This document shows, piece by piece, positions 8,626-18,786 of a stretch of DNA of 64,000 nucleotides. The stretch is from Gallispira sp964526435. Lineage in GTDB: Bacteria > Bacillota > Clostridia > Lachnospirales > CAG-274. The stretch is from the NCBI GenBank assembly GCA_964526435.1, contig CAZGIC010000001.1, positions 29,203 through 93,202 on the forward strand. The letters are read 5' to 3'. A program made the position numbers and the translations under genes. The notes beneath the pieces are model-generated. The model was not told the origin of the DNA. It ran no database searches and was given only the letters and a program-made list of their open reading frames with translations. How positions within the stretch are numbered: the stretch's first letter is position 1; each line of letters starts with the position of its first letter.

Positions 8626-10719
8626 CTAATGCTTTTTATTTTCAAATTCTAAAGAAAATTCAGGATATTTTTCTCCTATTTGCATTTTTACCGTTGCTCC
8701 AAACTTTGTACCGTTTTTCTTGGAATAAAAATCTGATATATAACAACTGCCATTTTTTAATAACGCTGCTGCTGTGTTTCTATCTATTGATTTGCCAAAG
8801 TAACTAAAAAATTTATTATTTTTAAACAAAGAAAAATCCCTGTTTTCACAGGAAAAAGCTTTACTGTTTTCGTATACATTTCCACCGCATTTAGGACACA
8901 GACAAACAATTTCTTTACTTTGTTGTTGGGATGGTGTAAATATTGATTTATATTCCTCTTTAACAGTACGGTTTTCTGATACCCATACTTTAACTATATT
9001 CATAATGTTTCTCATAAAATTGTTTGGATTTTCTTTTCCTATAGCGATATTCGATAATTGATTTTCCCATTCTGCGGTCATTGATGGCGATTTAATTATT
9101 GCTGGTACAATTTTCATTAAATTAAGTCCTTTCTCTGTCGCCATAAGATGTGATTTATCTCTTGTTATCAAGCCATCTTTCAACAGCTTTTCAATTATTG
9201 ATGCCCTTGTAGCAGGGGTTCCTAAACCTTTTCGTTCAACATCTTTATTTATCTCATTAACACCAGCTTTTTCCATAGCTGATAATATGGTTGCTTCGGT
9301 GTAATGTGGTTTAGGTTTAGTCCACAATTCTTTGCAGTTTGTATCAACCACAAAAATAGTGCTGCCAATATTAACAGAAGGAAGAATAGTATTATCTTTT
9401 ACCTTAGCATCCTTGCCTAAAATAGATAACATTTCTTTTTTCAATTTAGTCCAGCCTAAGCTATTAATAGTTTGTCCTGTTGCTTTAAAATTGTATTTCA
9501 AACATTCAAGAAACATAATAGTATTTTCATAAATATAATTAGTTGATGTTGCTTCTAATAATCTAAAAATTATTAAATACAATAATTTTTTATGGGTATC
9601 AAGTAAATTATCAAAGTCTATCTCAGCTATTTCCATTGTTGGAATAATAGCATGATGATCAGTAACTTTGTCATTATTGATAATATTATTAACATTAGAA
9701 ATATTTATATTTTTATCACAATGGGAAATAGTGTATTTATCAATAATTACAGAAATTAATTTTACTGCTGTATCTTTCATATCACTTGTTAAATAATTGC
9801 TATCAGTTCTTGGATATGTTACTATTTTATTTTCGTATAATTCCTGTAAATATGTCAAAGTTTGTTGTGCAGTATATCCTAGTATCTCATTTGCTTCTTT
9901 TTGTAATGCTGTCAGATCATATAACTTTGGTGGAAGTATTTGTTTTTCTTTTGTTTCAAAATTTAAAACAGTTGCTCTCTCATTTTGGCATTTAGCAGCA
10001 ATAAGATTAGCTGTTGATTTGTCTAAATTTTCAGATACAGCATTAATACCATTTTCCGTTATAATGTGTGTTTGATAATATGCTTCAGATTTAAAATTTC
10101 TTATTTCATCGTCTCTTTTGCATATTAGCTGTAAAGTTGGAGTTTGTACACGACCAATTGGCAACACATTTCCATTTCCATATAAAACAGTGAATAATCT
10201 GGTTCCATTCATTCCGACTAGCCAATCTGCCTGCTGTCTACATTTTGCTGATTGATATAAATTATCATATTCACTGCCAAATTTTAAATTATTAAAACCT
10301 TCTCTTATTGACTTATCTTCCATTGATGATATCCAAAGCCTATAAAATGGCTTTGTTGTTTTTGTCATAGAATAAACTAATCTAAAAATTAGTTCGCCTT
10401 CTCTTCCTGCATCAGTAGCTTCTATTAAGTCAACAACATCTTTTCGTTCTATTAATTTTTTAATGACATTAAACTGTTTACTTGTTTTTGATGATATTTT
10501 ATATTTCCAGTTGTCAGGAAGAATAGGGAGTGTTTCAAGTTGCCAAACCTTGTACTGCTCATTGTATTCATCAGGGTTGCAAAGTTCCACTAAATGTCCT
10601 ATGCACCAAGTTACAAGATAACCATTCCCTTCACAATAACCGTCTTTATTTTCTGTTGCCCCAATAACTTTAGCTATAGATTTTGCCACTGAATGTTTTT
10701 CTGTAATAACTAATCGCAT
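8626..10719 (-). CDS. topB: DNA topoisomerase III (type IA), element-encoded
   Basis: 697 residues from the ATG at 10719, with GGAGG 6 bases upstream. The N-terminal Toprim domain begins RLVITEKHSVAKSIAKVIGA. The active-site segment TYPRTDSNYL holds the catalytic tyrosine. A CPKCGG zinc-ribbon-like tail with SFSCEN-type cysteines ends the protein. Type IA topoisomerases relax or decatenate DNA by single-strand passage. Copies are standard in Tn1549-like ICEs, where they are thought to act in conjugative DNA processing. The gene sits between the DUF4315 gene (whose stop is 2 bases upstream of this start) and the ArdC fusion gene. Confidence 0.95.
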   Translation of the reverse strand: MRLVITEKHSVAKSIAKVIGATENKDGYCEGNGYLVTWCIGHLVELCNPDEYNEQYKVWQLETLPILPDNWKYKISSKTSKQFNVIKKLIERKDVVDLIEATDAGREGELIFRLVYSMTKTTKPFYRLWISSMEDKSIREGFNNLKFGSEYDNLYQSAKCRQQADWLVGMNGTRLFTVLYGNGNVLPIGRVQTPTLQLICKRDDEIRNFKSEAYYQTHIITENGINAVSENLDKSTANLIAAKCQNERATVLNFETKEKQILPPKLYDLTALQKEANEILGYTAQQTLTYLQELYENKIVTYPRTDSNYLTSDMKDTAVKLISVIIDKYTISHCDKNINISNVNNIINNDKVTDHHAIIPTMEIAEIDFDNLLDTHKKLLYLIIFRLLEATSTNYIYENTIMFLECLKYNFKATGQTINSLGWTKLKKEMLSILGKDAKVKDNTILPSVNIGSTIFVVDTNCKELWTKPKPHYTEATILSAMEKAGVNEINKDVERKGLGTPATRASIIEKLLKDGLITRDKSHLMATEKGLNLMKIVPAIIKSPSMTAEWENQLSNIAIGKENPNNFMRNIMNIVKVWVSENRTVKEEYKSIFTPSQQQSKEIVCLCPKCGGNVYENSKAFSCENRDFSLFKNNKFFSYFGKSIDRNTAAALLKNGSCYISDFYSKKNGTKFGATVKMQIGEKYPEFSLEFENKKH

Positions 10720-10720
10720 A

Positions 10721-11101
10721 TTATACCTCCTCAACAGTATCCTTGTATTCTATTGTTTCATTTTCATCAGCAGTTTCACTCTGACATAATTCTACAAGTT
10801 CATCTAAAAAAGCTTGTGGATTTTTTGCTTTAACTATATTTTTAAATATAGCACCCATTTTTTCATTTACATTGCTGAAGAATTCAAGTTCTTCAATAGT
10901 CATATCATTACTTATAAAATTTTTTAACAACTCAATTTTTGCATTTTCTTCATAAATTTGTATATCATTTTCTAACTTCTTAATTCTGCTGTTAAGCTCT
11001 GTTACTTTTTCAGAATAAATTGTTTTTTTCTCCTTTAATTTTTTTAAGTTATCCTTCATTTTAGCGATAACAATATCTGCATTTTCTTTTTTATTTACCA
11101 T
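10721..11101 (-). CDS. DUF4315-family coiled-coil protein
   Basis: 126 residues from ATG 11101 (GAGGTG upstream). Residues 10-60 are a charged coiled coil (NLKKLKEKKTIYSEKVTELN), followed by an acidic tail. This matches the DUF4315 family, whose genes sit just upstream of topB in Tn1549-like conjugative modules. The function is unknown. A hairpin with a T-run precedes it at 11121-11148, so its level may be set separately from the upstream DUF4366 gene. No signal peptide or membrane segment is seen, so the protein is presumably cytoplasmic. Confidence 0.8.
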   Translation of the reverse strand: MVNKKENADIVIAKMKDNLKKLKEKKTIYSEKVTELNSRIKKLENDIQIYEENAKIELLKNFISNDMTIEELEFFSNVNEKMGAIFKNIVKAKNPQAFLDELVELCQSETADENETIEYKDTVEEV

Positions 11102-11120
11102 AAAATTCACCTCTAATAAA

Positions 11121-11148
11121 AATAGGAGAGAATTTATCCTCTCCTATT
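11121..11148 (-). terminator. Intrinsic terminator inside the transfer operon
   Basis: AATAGGAGAG and CTCTCCTATT form a perfect 10-bp stem with an 8-base loop. On the minus strand it is followed by TTTTTATT. It lies between the DUF4366 stop (11162) and the DUF4315 start (11101), so it probably reduces transcription into DUF4315, topB and the ardC genes. Confidence 0.75.
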
Positions 11149-11161
11149 AATCAAATAAATA

Positions 11162-11875
11162 TTAAGATTCCAAATCATCATTTTCAGTATCTTCAACTAT
11201 TTCAAAATTGTTGTTATTATTAGACAATGGCATTTTATTGCTATCATCAAATTTATTATTGTTTTCAGTGGAAGTGTCCACAGGTGGCATTATATCTTCA
11301 GAAAGCGTTATATCTTCAGAAATTTCCTCAAAATTTTCACTTTCATCCTCTTGTTCTTCTTCTTTCTTTTTTTTCTTAATATAATAAGCAACACCACCGA
11401 CACCGAGAACAACAACTATAAAAAATGGCAACATAGAATTACCTTCTTTATTTTCATTATTAATAGTTTCATTTTCAGTTATTGCAATTTGTGTTGTTGT
11501 TTCTGTTGTAGTTTCAATAGTAGTAGTTTCTGATGTTGTAATATATAAACTTTCATCATATTCATCAACTAAGGCTAACAAATCTCTTTCATCTACTTCA
11601 TTAAGAAAATAAACATTGTTGGTATCAGAAGCTTTATCAATAATAATAAAGAACTCATTACCATTTTTACTATGTACAGTATAAAATTCTTTATTGTCAT
11701 CACTTGTAAGGTTATCATCAACTGTCATATTTCCATCTATTGTAAATGGCAATGATATTTGTGAGTCTGTTGTTGATTCTACAGCAGGTTCTACAATTTT
11801 GCTTTGAGCAAACACCATTTGCGAATTTAATAAAAATGTCATAAAAAAGAAAAAAAACAATGCTTTGTTTTTCAT
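11162..11875 (-). CDS. DUF4366-family membrane protein of the conjugation module
   Basis: 237 residues from ATG 11875, chosen for GGAGG 8 bases upstream. There is an N-terminal signal peptide (KNKALFFFFFMTFLLNSQMV, then FAQ), an extracellular domain of about 100 residues, a Thr/Glu-rich linker, and one transmembrane helix near residue 150 (MLPFFIVVVLGVGGVAYYI). A lysine-rich stop-transfer and an acidic cytoplasmic tail follow. This architecture is that of DUF4366, regularly encoded between the NlpC/P60 hydrolase and DUF4315 in Tn1549-like elements. It is presumably a structural or regulatory part of the transfer channel at the membrane; its exact role is unknown. Confidence 0.8.
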   Translation of the reverse strand: MKNKALFFFFFMTFLLNSQMVFAQSKIVEPAVESTTDSQISLPFTIDGNMTVDDNLTSDDNKEFYTVHSKNGNEFFIIIDKASDTNNVYFLNEVDERDLLALVDEYDESLYITTSETTTIETTTETTTQIAITENETINNENKEGNSMLPFFIVVVLGVGGVAYYIKKKKKEEEQEDESENFEEISEDITLSEDIMPPVDTSTENNNKFDDSNKMPLSNNNNNFEIVEDTENDDLES

Positions 11876-11894
11876 TTTACTTTCCTCCATTCTT

Positions 11895-14800
11895 CTAATT
11901 ACTATACAATCTTCTTATTGTATATATTAAGTTTTTATCATAAACTGAATTTGTAGTAATTGGTTGTCCATCATAAGGGGCTTCAACAATCATTCCATTA
12001 CCTATGTAAACAGCGACATGATGCACACCGCTATATGAACCATTACTAGACCACAATATAATGTCACCGGCTTGCATATCCTCATAATCAATTGGAGTAC
12101 CCATTGTTGCAAGCTCTTTTGTATTATGTACACCAATATATGCACCTGCTTGGCAATATGCCCAACACACAAGACCCGAACAATCAAATCTTGTTGAATT
12201 TGGATCTCTAACTTCTGCTTCGCTATGTCCACCACCCCATAAATACATATAACCTACTCGAGATAATGCGTAGTAAGCAACTAAATTACCAGTTTCGCTG
12301 TTTCCCGGAACAAGTTGACCAGTTTCATTATTTCCAACTATTATTGTTGGGGACTCTTCAGCTCCAATATCAAAGTAAAAATAGGGATTGTATTGTTGAT
12401 TATCCGATATATTCCTTAATTCAATATGTAAATGTGGAATACCAATAGATTTTTCACTCACAAATATACCGCTATTATTTCTCAATGATTCTATATCAGA
12501 CATTGTACCTATTAAATCACCAGCACTAATTTCTTGCCCTTCACTTACAGCTATATTAGTGATACTATCAAATATTACTTGATATTCTTTATCAGCGCTT
12601 TGCATGCTAACAGCATGACTTGTAACTTTAGCTACAGTACCATCAAAGACAGCATATACATTAGTATTGTAAGTTCCAGCTATATCTATACCTTTGTGAG
12701 GAGTAACATCTGTATTAAGACTATCAATAAGTTCATCAGAGCTTACTGTGCCACCATCTTGTCCAGCTGACGGTGCATCTTCCCCTTGACTATAAGAACC
12801 AACATTTACTATTTTTGTAATTGTTTTACCACCCCATTCAGGATGACAATCATTTGTACCGGGATTGGCATGTGAAGGATACCAAGTTGACTTATCTACA
12901 ATAAATTCAATGACAACTTTACCTTGCTGATGTCCCCACTTATTACAATCTGCATCATTTTGATTCTTTATATCGCCTATAATACATGGAAATATAGTTC
13001 CGTCTGACTGATACACATCAATGTAATCTCCTACACTCCCATATGTATTTGTAACTGCCACAACATACCTATTATTTATTATACCGAAACCTTCAGCATC
13101 AAAATTCATTCCTGCCTGCTCTCTTAACTGATATTGTAAAGAGGACGAGGATGTAATTGTTTGCCACCCCATATATGTAAAATATTCACCCATACCATCA
13201 GGTAGTACAATAGTAGTTCCTGTTGAAACTGTTGAACCATCATCTTTATAAGTTATATTTGAAGTGTTTGAGTATGTAGAAAATGTCGTAGAGCCGTCAA
13301 CGGTATATCCACATAAGTTTGCAACAACATCTTTCCAGTTATAATTAACAGGACTATTAAACCAAACTCTATTACCACGATATTGAAGTAATAAATCATA
13401 GTATTCTTTTGTATCTTCATCCATTAACTCAGCAATAACGTTTTCTAATCCATTATTAATTAATGTATATTCTTTGACATACCAAAGAACCGGAAACTTT
13501 GCATCTGCAGACGAGTAATGCCACTCATAAAAAGTTTTTTCTTCCAATTCGTATTGGGAATTAAAAATATCCTTTTCTACATCCTTAACTGTTTTATAAT
13601 CTATCCCTGCAATAATATCTGAGACCCACGTTTTTAGACTTAGATCAAATGACCATCCCGGATATTTTGCCGATAAAAAAGATATGAGCACTTCTGGATC
13701 ATGATTAAAAGAATCAATATTATATCTAACATCATCATACAAAAAACTATTTTTATCTTCTTGTATTCTTTCATTAATATCCGCTTGCAAATTTGCTTCC
13801 AATTCAGTATAATAAACGCTGGCATCATATATTTCTTTTTCATCTGTCATATATGAAGTTGAAATTATACCATTACCTACAGACATTGACATTATGCTGC
13901 AAGATGAACATAAGGCTATTAATATACCTATTATTAAAATTATGACAAGTATAATCGAGCCTGACTGAGGATTACTTATTAATAATACAGCTATTTTTTC
14001 AGATATTTTAGCAACAATACCTGTATTAGTTGCTTTCTGAGCAGCATTCTTAGCTGTTTTGTAGGTGACCCTTGCTTGCTGCTTCCTTGCCTTCTGCATA
14101 TAATTAATTTTTTTTGCTTTTTCTTGATTGTCAAAGTCATCATTATTTAATTTTTGTGCTAAGTCAGATTTATCTGTAAATATTTTATTCTTTAAGAGTA
14201 TTTTTTTATTATTCAAAAAATTATTTATATGCCTTCTGAAAATTTTTTCCGAAATATTAACAGCGTCACTTATCATCTCATTACTTGCGTTTTCAGTGTC
14301 ATTATCTTCGTCAATTTTGTTTGCTAATTTATTCGCACTATGTACACCGGTAAGCAATGTATTACTTTTAGATAATAAGTTTTCTTTTATATTCACATTT
14401 TTTGTAGAATATTTTTCTTCCTTTTGAGAAGTATCTTTGATACTATCTCTTATAGATGACTTTTTATTGCTTGATGGATATGATTTTTCTTTAAAACTTT
14501 GGGACAAGTTGTCCGAAAGTTTTAATTCGTCATCCTTTTGACTATTAGTTTTATTATGAAAATACTTTGCTTTTGCTTTATTGCTTTCATTTATAAGCTT
14601 TCTTTTTTCTCTTGACGATATTTTTTTTAACTTTTCAGACTTCTTATTATAAGCATTTAAAGCGTTATTAGTATTTTTAGCTTCATTTTTTAATATGCTT
14701 TTTTCTTCAATAACAGATGTTATTTTTGTTGTTTCACTTTCATCAAAAGTAATGACATCAGATATTATTCCTACTTCTGCATATAAATTTGTTTTTCCAC

Positions 14801-16052
14801 TGTTACTCTCGAATTTATTTTTAGTTTTTATATCTTCAGTAACTTTCTTTTCTTGATGTTTATAATTTTTATTTAGCTTTTCTGACGATGTATTTTCATC
14901 TGTAAAAATATTTTCTTTTTCAGTAACGGTTACCATTCCAGAGATTTCAGTTTCCCGACCTTTAATGCCATTTGTAGCAATTCCAACTTCCGTATATACA
15001 TCTGTTGCATTTTTACTACTTTCAAATTTACTTTCAGATATTTTTTTATTTTCAACAAATTTGTTTTTTTGTAACTTGTGATTTTGGCTTTTATTTGAAG
15101 TTTCTAATGATATATTTTCATCTGTAAATTTACTTTCTCTTTCAGCAGCGACTGCCATTCCAGAGATTTCAGTTTCCCGACCTTTAATGCCATTTGTAGC
15201 AATTCCGACTTCTGTATATACATCTGTTGCGTTTTTACCACTTTCAAATTTACTTTCAGATATTTTTCCATTCTCAACAAATTTGTTTTTTAGTAATTTG
15301 TGATTTCTACTTTCATTTGAAATTTTTGATGGTATATTTTCATCTGTAAATATACCACCTTTTCCAATAGATGTTGCTGAGTGAAAGTTGCCTTTTTCAC
15401 TTTCAGATATAAATTTATCTTTTATATCTTTTGACGATGTATAAATATCATCAATGCTACCAGTACTTTCAAATTTACTTTTTTTACGATTTTGCTCAGA
15501 AATTAACTTATTTCTCATTTGTATTGATGATAATCCAGTTTTAACTTTTTTATCATTCAAATAATTATCCGTATTATTTGCACTAATACTCGTTTTCTTA
15601 GGAGAAAAAGCCAATTTATCATTGTTTTCTACAGACTCAAAATCAGGATCAATTTCAGCAGCAAGAAAATTGCTGTTTTTTTTCTTCTTGTTTTTTTGAG
15701 CTTTAATCTTAGAATTTGTGGTTCCCTCAGAAAAAGCATAATTGCCATTTTCATCTTCTGATACTATTTTGTTATTAAAATAATTATCATAATCATAACT
15801 TGACAAAGTATCTCTTTTTGCACTTTTTTTACCATTCATATGTTTTTGGGATGAAATTTCATCAGTGCTGTCATAAAAAGTTGCAGCTTTTGTTGCTTCC
15901 TTTGTTTCTATTGATTCTGATGTTTTAACACTCCTGTTTCTGCGTCTTTTCCGCCTATTTGTTTTAAGTGAAACATCATTTTCAATATCATCAGATTCAA
16001 TGTCAAGCATTGTATTTTTTGAGGTAAAAGGAGTATTTTTATTATTTTCCAA
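11895..16052 (-). CDS. Membrane-bound M23 + NlpC/P60 peptidoglycan hydrolase of the T4SS
   Basis: 1385 residues. The start is TTG at 16052, supported by AGGAGG 8 bases upstream. About 680 N-terminal residues are hydrophilic, low-complexity and predicted cytoplasmic, with near-identical internal repeats. A transmembrane helix follows near residue 700 (SGSIILVIILIIGILIALCS). Outside, an M23/LytM-like domain (HKGIDIAG, PHLHIELR; about 1115-1215) precedes an NlpC/P60 domain (1255-1385) with catalytic FDCSGLVC and GVHHVAVYIG. It would open the cell wall for the conjugation channel, as CD1108/Orf14-type proteins do. The cytoplasmic part is far longer than usual. One copy of the element's dyad lies inside its reading frame at 14502-14514. 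Confidence 0.88.
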   Translation of the reverse strand: MENNKNTPFTSKNTMLDIESDDIENDVSLKTNRRKRRRNRSVKTSESIETKEATKAATFYDSTDEISSQKHMNGKKSAKRDTLSSYDYDNYFNNKIVSEDENGNYAFSEGTTNSKIKAQKNKKKKNSNFLAAEIDPDFESVENNDKLAFSPKKTSISANNTDNYLNDKKVKTGLSSIQMRNKLISEQNRKKSKFESTGSIDDIYTSSKDIKDKFISESEKGNFHSATSIGKGGIFTDENIPSKISNESRNHKLLKNKFVENGKISESKFESGKNATDVYTEVGIATNGIKGRETEISGMAVAAERESKFTDENISLETSNKSQNHKLQKNKFVENKKISESKFESSKNATDVYTEVGIATNGIKGRETEISGMVTVTEKENIFTDENTSSEKLNKNYKHQEKKVTEDIKTKNKFESNSGKTNLYAEVGIISDVITFDESETTKITSVIEEKSILKNEAKNTNNALNAYNKKSEKLKKISSREKRKLINESNKAKAKYFHNKTNSQKDDELKLSDNLSQSFKEKSYPSSNKKSSIRDSIKDTSQKEEKYSTKNVNIKENLLSKSNTLLTGVHSANKLANKIDEDNDTENASNEMISDAVNISEKIFRRHINNFLNNKKILLKNKIFTDKSDLAQKLNNDDFDNQEKAKKINYMQKARKQQARVTYKTAKNAAQKATNTGIVAKISEKIAVLLISNPQSGSIILVIILIIGILIALCSSCSIMSMSVGNGIISTSYMTDEKEIYDASVYYTELEANLQADINERIQEDKNSFLYDDVRYNIDSFNHDPEVLISFLSAKYPGWSFDLSLKTWVSDIIAGIDYKTVKDVEKDIFNSQYELEEKTFYEWHYSSADAKFPVLWYVKEYTLINNGLENVIAELMDEDTKEYYDLLLQYRGNRVWFNSPVNYNWKDVVANLCGYTVDGSTTFSTYSNTSNITYKDDGSTVSTGTTIVLPDGMGEYFTYMGWQTITSSSSLQYQLREQAGMNFDAEGFGIINNRYVVAVTNTYGSVGDYIDVYQSDGTIFPCIIGDIKNQNDADCNKWGHQQGKVVIEFIVDKSTWYPSHANPGTNDCHPEWGGKTITKIVNVGSYSQGEDAPSAGQDGGTVSSDELIDSLNTDVTPHKGIDIAGTYNTNVYAVFDGTVAKVTSHAVSMQSADKEYQVIFDSITNIAVSEGQEISAGDLIGTMSDIESLRNNSGIFVSEKSIGIPHLHIELRNISDNQQYNPYFYFDIGAEESPTIIVGNNETGQLVPGNSETGNLVAYYALSRVGYMYLWGGGHSEAEVRDPNSTRFDCSGLVCWAYCQAGAYIGVHNTKELATMGTPIDYEDMQAGDIILWSSNGSYSGVHHVAVYIGNGMIVEAPYDGQPITTNSVYDKNLIYTIRRLYSN
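14740..15400 (-). repeat. Internal repeats of about 220 bp in the NlpC/P60 gene
   Basis: Blocks encoding TEVGIATNGIKGRETEISGM followed by a FTDEN-type segment recur with a period near 222 bp (clear copies from about 14934 and 15156), with diverged units on either side. The copies are nearly identical at DNA level, which points to recent tandem duplication in the disordered cytoplasmic region. Confidence 0.7.
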
Positions 16053-16067
16053 AATAAATACCTCCTT

Positions 16068-18452
16068 TTATTTGACTTCTGATAATTTTGTTGTAATTAA
16101 TTCGTATAGCTTTGTGTCACGAGGGAATACATCTTCAAATGGTAGAATAATATTTCCATATTTTAGCAAACCCTTACCAGTATCACTTGTACTTAAGTAA
16201 TTTAACTGATTTTCTGAAATACCCAATTTTTCTGATAACAACTCTTTATCATGAGGTCCCTGACCAAGCATATAAATAAAATCAGTGTTTTCAAAAATGT
16301 TTTCCACTTTTGCAGACTGTAAGAAATCCTTTACATTCTGCGTAATGCCCGTTGGGATACCACCCCATTTTCTGAAGCGTTTCCAAATCGCAACAGAATA
16401 TTCTGCCGTTTCTTTATCTGATAGCAATAAATGGAATTCGTCGATATAAAACCAAGTATTAATTTTTCGCTTTCTATTAGCCGATACTCTCGACCAAACA
16501 AAATCCTGTATTATAAGCATTGCTAAAGGTTTTAACTGATCTGATAATTCTTTAATATCAAAACAGATAACTCTATTGTTTAAATTAACACTTGTTGGAT
16601 GGTTAAAAAAATTATTGTTGCCAGTTACATAAAACTTCATGCTGTCTACAAGGAATTGAGATGCACTATCATCATTTTTAGCTATATAATTATATATATC
16701 TGATAATATTGGATTATCCCTATGCTCTGGATCAACTAGATATTTTTCACACACAGACTGTACAGCATCATCAATAATACCTTTATCAATAGGTGTTATA
16801 ATGTGTGGATGCATTATTAATTCAAAGAATGAAAGCATAAAGGAACTTTTTAAAGCAATAGGATTTCCTTCAGCATCATAGTCATTTGAAATATCAAGAG
16901 GGTTAATATAATCCGTAGAATTAGAAGAAAATGTCACAACTTGTCCACCTAAAGCTTTCACCAAAGGGGAATATTCTCCTTCAGGATCACAAATAAATAT
17001 AGGATCATTTGTGCTAAAAAAAACATTTACAATTTCTCTTTTGGCTGAAAATGATTTTCCTGTGCCGGGTTTACCTAAAATTAATCCATTTGGATTTAAC
17101 AGCAGTTTACGATCACACATAATCATATTATGACTTAAGGCATTTAATCCGTAATACAAACTTTGTTTGCTCTGCTGAAAAAGTTCCTGAGTTATAAAAG
17201 GCTCCATGATTGCAAGTGGATATGTTGTTAGTCCCCTGTCAAGATAAGACACTTCATTTAAACCCAATGGTAAAGATGAAATATACCCTTTTTCTTGTAT
17301 ATAATCAAGTTTAAACAACCTATTTGTACTTCTTTCTGCTATTGAATTAGACTTATTGAAATTTACTTCAAGTTGATTTTTACTATCAGCATAATTTGTA
17401 ACTAATATGGTTACAAAAAAGTATTTAACATCAGATTGTAAAAGTTGCTTTAAAAGCTTTTTTGAATCATCAGATGAGATAATTAAGTGTTGTGGTATTA
17501 AATCTTCACCATACATATTTCTATTGGCTTTTTTCTGTTCTTCAAGCTTCATAGCATCAATTGATGTTATAGTTTGTCTGACAAGTTTTAAAGCTTTATT
17601 TTGTTCCATAGGTGTAATATGTATATTAACTGTAATATTAGTATCAACATTTAACATATCCATTAATATTTCGTCGTTTAAATGACTTGATATAATATGA
17701 AAAGCTGATGTAACACCATATGATTTATTTAATTTAAAATAATTTTTCTTAAAGACTATTTTATTAGGAGATATTAATTCAATTTTATCCTCGTTCTCAT
17801 TTCTCCAGTCATATGTATAATGCTTTTCATAGTCATTAGCTAATACTGCAGATAATAAAGATAATCTTTCATTACCATTTAGACAATAGGCTCTAACACC
17901 AAGCCTATTAAAATTAGAAAGTGTAGTGATTTCTGCTTGATCTAGCTTTTGTCTTGCCTCTTTAATACTCTTAGCTTTCGTGGATAAAGTTAAAAACTTT
18001 CGCTTAATTATGGAATTATTACCTTTTTCAAATTGATTTCTTAATATCTCACTATACTCTTCACGCAAATAATCAAAATCATCAGATATTGTAGAAAGCT
18101 TAGGAATCGTAATAGCATCTTCGTAATCAGTTATATTCAATGTTTGATTTACAAACGAAAATTGTGCTTTAATTTCTTCAGAAAAAGAGTTTAACAGTTC
18201 ACAATACTTATCTAGTATATCATTTTTAACTTCAGTACTGGATAATTGATATGTAATATCAAAAAATTCAATAGTTTTGCTATAAATACCATTTTCCAAT
18301 TCACAAAGACCGTCTCTATATATTTTTTTAATTGGAATTGTTTGTCTTGTAGTAATCGGTATTTCATTACCGCTATTAAATATTTTTTCAATTGCGTGTT
18401 TTTTTATAGATGTTAAAAACGGTATCTTTTTTTCTTTTGATTGATTTTTCAA
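16068..18452 (-). CDS. virB4: VirB4/TraE-type conjugation ATPase
   Basis: 794 residues if started at the TTG at 18452, which has AAGGAGGGAGG just upstream. The ATG at 18509 is in frame but has no RBS and lies deep inside prgI. Walker A (LGKPGTGKS) is near residue 460 and the Walker-B-like FYIDEFHLLL near 670, followed by a WGGIPTGITQNVKDFL motif typical of VirB4. This ATPase powers assembly of the transfer channel on the inner face of the membrane. Even with the later start it overlaps prgI by 65 bases, suggesting coupled translation. The order PrgI-VirB4-NlpC/P60 is that of Tn1549-like elements. Confidence 0.93.
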   Translation of the reverse strand: MKNQSKEKKIPFLTSIKKHAIEKIFNSGNEIPITTRQTIPIKKIYRDGLCELENGIYSKTIEFFDITYQLSSTEVKNDILDKYCELLNSFSEEIKAQFSFVNQTLNITDYEDAITIPKLSTISDDFDYLREEYSEILRNQFEKGNNSIIKRKFLTLSTKAKSIKEARQKLDQAEITTLSNFNRLGVRAYCLNGNERLSLLSAVLANDYEKHYTYDWRNENEDKIELISPNKIVFKKNYFKLNKSYGVTSAFHIISSHLNDEILMDMLNVDTNITVNIHITPMEQNKALKLVRQTITSIDAMKLEEQKKANRNMYGEDLIPQHLIISSDDSKKLLKQLLQSDVKYFFVTILVTNYADSKNQLEVNFNKSNSIAERSTNRLFKLDYIQEKGYISSLPLGLNEVSYLDRGLTTYPLAIMEPFITQELFQQSKQSLYYGLNALSHNMIMCDRKLLLNPNGLILGKPGTGKSFSAKREIVNVFFSTNDPIFICDPEGEYSPLVKALGGQVVTFSSNSTDYINPLDISNDYDAEGNPIALKSSFMLSFFELIMHPHIITPIDKGIIDDAVQSVCEKYLVDPEHRDNPILSDIYNYIAKNDDSASQFLVDSMKFYVTGNNNFFNHPTSVNLNNRVICFDIKELSDQLKPLAMLIIQDFVWSRVSANRKRKINTWFYIDEFHLLLSDKETAEYSVAIWKRFRKWGGIPTGITQNVKDFLQSAKVENIFENTDFIYMLGQGPHDKELLSEKLGISENQLNYLSTSDTGKGLLKYGNIILPFEDVFPRDTKLYELITTKLSEVK

Positions 18453-18759
18453 CTGCCTTTCCTCCCTCCTTAATTCTTGTTTGTGGAAATATAAATTTCC
18501 ACCGTACATAATTAAATATAATCTGTTCCAAAAACATCAAATTTTTTTCATACAGAAAAGCAAAGCAAGCAATGGCAACGAAAACTGTACAAACTATTGC
18601 TAGGTCTTGTGGTAAAGTTACTCTGCTTAATCTATATGTTGAAAAGCCTAAAATAGCAGCTAAAGAAAAACATACAGCTTGTCTTTTTGTGAACGGTCCT
18701 AAAAATTTAGGATTAACGGATTTAACATCAAATGAAACAGGAATTCTTAATTGTGCCAT
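18388..18759 (-). CDS. prgI: PrgI-family membrane protein of the T4SS
   Basis: 123 residues. Two membrane helices lie at about residues 28-70 (RQAVCFSLAAILGFSTYRL, then DLAIVCTVFVAIACFAFLY). The N-terminus MAQLRIPVSFDVKSVNPKFL is characteristic of the PrgI family, functionally similar to VirB3. It has a good upstream GGAGG. The C-terminus overlaps the virB4 start, which is typical of these partners. It is predicted to sit in the membrane with VirB4 and the TrbL-like protein. Identification rests on sequence pattern and operon position together. Confidence 0.88.
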   Translation of the reverse strand: MAQLRIPVSFDVKSVNPKFLGPFTKRQAVCFSLAAILGFSTYRLSRVTLPQDLAIVCTVFVAIACFAFLYEKNLMFLEQIIFNYVRWKFIFPQTRIKEGGKAVEKSIKRKKDTVFNIYKKTRN

Positions 18760-18786
18760 ATTTTGCCTCCTTAATTTACCTTTTAA

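Noticed and set aside
16933..16947. CACAACTTGTCC in virB4 as another dyad copy
   Set aside because: Only 11 of 13 bases match and it encodes conserved residues; likely chance.
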